A stretch of DNA of 29,868 bases from CAZAGO01 sp964485045. Lineage in GTDB: Archaea; Nanobdellota; Nanobdellia; Pacearchaeales; GW2011-AR1. The stretch is taken from contig CAZAGO010000006.1 of NCBI GenBank assembly GCA_964485045.1, positions 1 to 29,868 on the forward strand, in the 5' to 3' direction. Within the stretch, counting starts at the first letter, position 1, and every line of letters starts with the position of its first letter. Shown one piece after another: positions 28,380 to 29,868 of the stretch. The position numbers and the translations under genes are program-made. The notes under the pieces are model-generated. The model was not told the origin of the DNA, ran no database searches, and saw only the letters and a list, made by a program, of their open reading frames with translations.

Positions 28380-29588
28380 ATGGTAGAGTTAAACAAAATA
28401 TTTGAAGCTTTTGATAAAAACTGCATTTTTAAAGATAAATCTTTACTTCAAACAAATTATCACCCAAAAACAATAATACATCGGGATTCCCAAATTAAAC
28501 AGATTGCTTCTATTTTAGCACCCGTTTTAAGAGGAGAAAAAACAAGTAATTTATTTCTTTATGGTAAAACCGGTACTGGTAAAACCCTTTCAATACAATA
28601 TGTTAAAGAAGAACTTTTAAAGAGGGTTTCTAAAGAAGCCAATTTTAAATTGAGAATAGAATATTTAAATTGTAAAATGAAGAAGGTTTCAGATACAGAA
28701 TATAGAATTCTTGCAGAAATAATTAAAAAATTAGGTGTAACTGTTCCAGCAACAGGTTTACCAACACAATCTGTTTATAATAAATTTATAGAGGTTATTG
28801 AGAGTGAAAAACAATTAATTGTTTTAATTTTAGATGAAGTGGATCAGGCTGTTAAGAAAGAAAATGAAAATTTTTTATATAATCTTACAAGACTTAATTC
28901 AGAATTATCTAAATCTCAAATCTGTTTGGTTGGTATAAGTAATGATTTAACCTTTTTAGATACCCTTGATCCAAGAGTTAGAAGTTCCCTTTCAGAAGAA
29001 GAGATTGTTTTTCATCCTTATGATGCTGTTCAGCTCAAGGAAATTCTTTCTGAAAGATGCGAATTTGCATTTAAAGAGAAGGTATTAGATAAAGGAGTAA
29101 TTTCAAAATGTGCTGCTTTTGCAGCAAGAGAGCATGGAGATGCTAGGAGAGCACTTGATTTACTAAGAATTTCTGGAGAATTAGCAGAAAGAGACGGTTC
29201 TAAACAAGTACTTGAAAAACACATAGATGAAGCAAATATGAAAATAGAGAGAGATAAAATTCTTGATGTAATTAAATCAGAGCCAAAACAATTTCAATTA
29301 GTTTTACATTCAATTATACAGCTTTCTGAAAAAAAGAAAAATGAACCTTTTTTTACAGGAGAAGTTTATAATTTTTATCAAGAGCTCTGCCAGAGAAACA
29401 AGATAGAAGTTTTAACCCAAAGAAGAGTAGGAGATATAATTCAGGAATTTGATATGCTTGGAATAATAAATGTAAGGGTTATTTCAAAAGGGCGTGGTGG
29501 AAGGATGAGGGAGATAAAATTAGTTATTAGTAAAAATATTATAGATCAAGCAAAAAAGATTATAGAAGATTCATTAAATTATCTTTAG
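28380..29588 (+). CDS. orc1: Origin recognition protein Orc1/Cdc6
   Basis: A 402-residue archaeal initiator. An AAA+ domain has Walker A YGKTGTGKT (61-69), Walker B IVLILDEVDQ and the sensor/arginine region LDPRVRSSLSEEEIVFHPYD; a lid domain contains AAFAAREHGDARRALDLLR, and a C-terminal winged helix ends in GRGGRMREIKLVIS. It binds ORB elements, opens the origin and recruits MCM. The upstream boxes and the A/T stretch are its likely targets. Length is typical. Confidence 0.96.
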   Translation: MVELNKIFEAFDKNCIFKDKSLLQTNYHPKTIIHRDSQIKQIASILAPVLRGEKTSNLFLYGKTGTGKTLSIQYVKEELLKRVSKEANFKLRIEYLNCKMKKVSDTEYRILAEIIKKLGVTVPATGLPTQSVYNKFIEVIESEKQLIVLILDEVDQAVKKENENFLYNLTRLNSELSKSQICLVGISNDLTFLDTLDPRVRSSLSEEEIVFHPYDAVQLKEILSERCEFAFKEKVLDKGVISKCAAFAAREHGDARRALDLLRISGELAERDGSKQVLEKHIDEANMKIERDKILDVIKSEPKQFQLVLHSIIQLSEKKKNEPFFTGEVYNFYQELCQRNKIEVLTQRRVGDIIQEFDMLGIINVRVISKGRGGRMREIKLVISKNIIDQAKKIIEDSLNYL

Positions 29589-29614
29589 TATTTAAATTCC
29601 TTTTATTATATTCA

Positions 29615-29868
29615 ATGGAATCAAGAGAAATTTTAAAATATTGTATAGAGAAAGGGCTTCTTTTAGATAAAGATGTTTTGAAGATTTTTAATGATTCTTT
29701 AATAGATTCAGATTCTGCTAAGTTAATTTTAGATAAATTGAAGAATTATACAAACCAAAAAATACTCACTAAAGAATTTTTATTTAAAAATAAAAACTAT
29801 TTAGACACTATTCTTTTAGAATTACCTAAAGAAAAGCAAAAACATGCAGAAATTTTTAAAATTAAACT
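29615..29868 (+). CDS. Probable DNA polymerase D small subunit DP1, N-terminus (runs off window)
   Basis: Eighty-four codons are visible from ATG 29615 (MESREILKYCIEKGLLLDKD; LILDKLKNYTNQKILTKEFL). The helical start, with IEKGLLL and alternating charged residues, resembles the N-terminal domain of DP1, and DP1 next to orc1/cdc6 is a well-known archaeal arrangement. The catalytic phosphoesterase part lies outside, so the call leans on context. TATTTAAA (29589-29596) lies about 22 bases upstream. Confidence 0.6.
   Translation, partial: MESREILKYCIEKGLLLDKDVLKIFNDSLIDSDSAKLILDKLKNYTNQKILTKEFLFKNKNYLDTILLELPKEKQKHAEIFKIK

Overview
The window is chromosomal DNA from an AT-rich archaeon, most probably a DPANN lineage such as Pacearchaeota or Woesearchaeota. 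The evidence is archaeal information-processing genes (L21e, Rpb4, DUF655, S13-S4-S11-RpoD, L18e-L13-S9, RpoN, RNase P Rpp21, Orc1/Cdc6, the start of a probable DP1), TATA-box promoters, tRNA genes without encoded CCA, and compact, mostly leaderless genes.

Layout. (1) 1-2267: secF-secD and tRNA-Gly on the minus strand. (2) 2278-9925: a 7.5-kb island bounded by a 97/98-bp direct repeat containing the 3' half of tRNA-Arg(CCT). The intact tRNA-Arg lies at the right end and the duplicated half at the left, as expected for integration into a tRNA gene. The cargo is a full set for a GDP-D-glycero-alpha-D-manno-heptose pathway (transaldolase, GmhA-, HddA-, GmhB- and HddC-like proteins) with a glycosyltransferase, a Gfo/Idh/MocA oxidoreductase, an FAD oxidoreductase and a radical-SAM remnant. 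It probably makes or modifies a heptose for a cell-surface glycan. (3) 9984-10915: tRNA-Leu, a foldable spacer, a lone 5S rRNA, and rnp4 tail-to-tail with rpoN. (4) 11031-16004: a MacB/FtsX-type ABC exporter operon with one ATPase, an exported accessory protein and two permeases, plus a PD-(D/E)XK nuclease-like gene between the permeases. (5) 16085-21127: ribosomal protein and RNA polymerase operons and tRNA-Leu(TAG). (6) 21104-24967: an accessory zone with a 59-bp tandem duplication of the S9 gene end, an orphan nuclease-like protein, a serine recombinase, a paralogous recombinase DNA-binding domain carrying a zinc finger instead of the catalytic domain, and small membrane proteins. (7) 25074-29868: a replication-origin region with two coiled-coil/winged-helix proteins, a small winged-helix regulator, a PRC-barrel protein, a 128-bp almost pure A/T stretch with ORB-like elements, orc1/cdc6 and the start of a probable polymerase D small subunit.

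A regularity I used to choose starts: at fifteen transcription units the TATA-like octamer (TTTATAAA, TTTAAAAA or similar) is centred exactly 25.5 bases upstream of the start codon, or of the 5S 5' end. This implies leaderless mRNAs. The most unusual observations are the island and its tRNA-split repeat, the catalytic-domain-less recombinase beside an intact one with a 20-bp palindrome in its promoter, ORB and palindromic binding-site-like DNA inside the linker-coding parts of the two winged-helix genes, and structured leaders before the L18e and ABC operons. All functional statements rest on reading the sequence by eye; no database or folding search was run.
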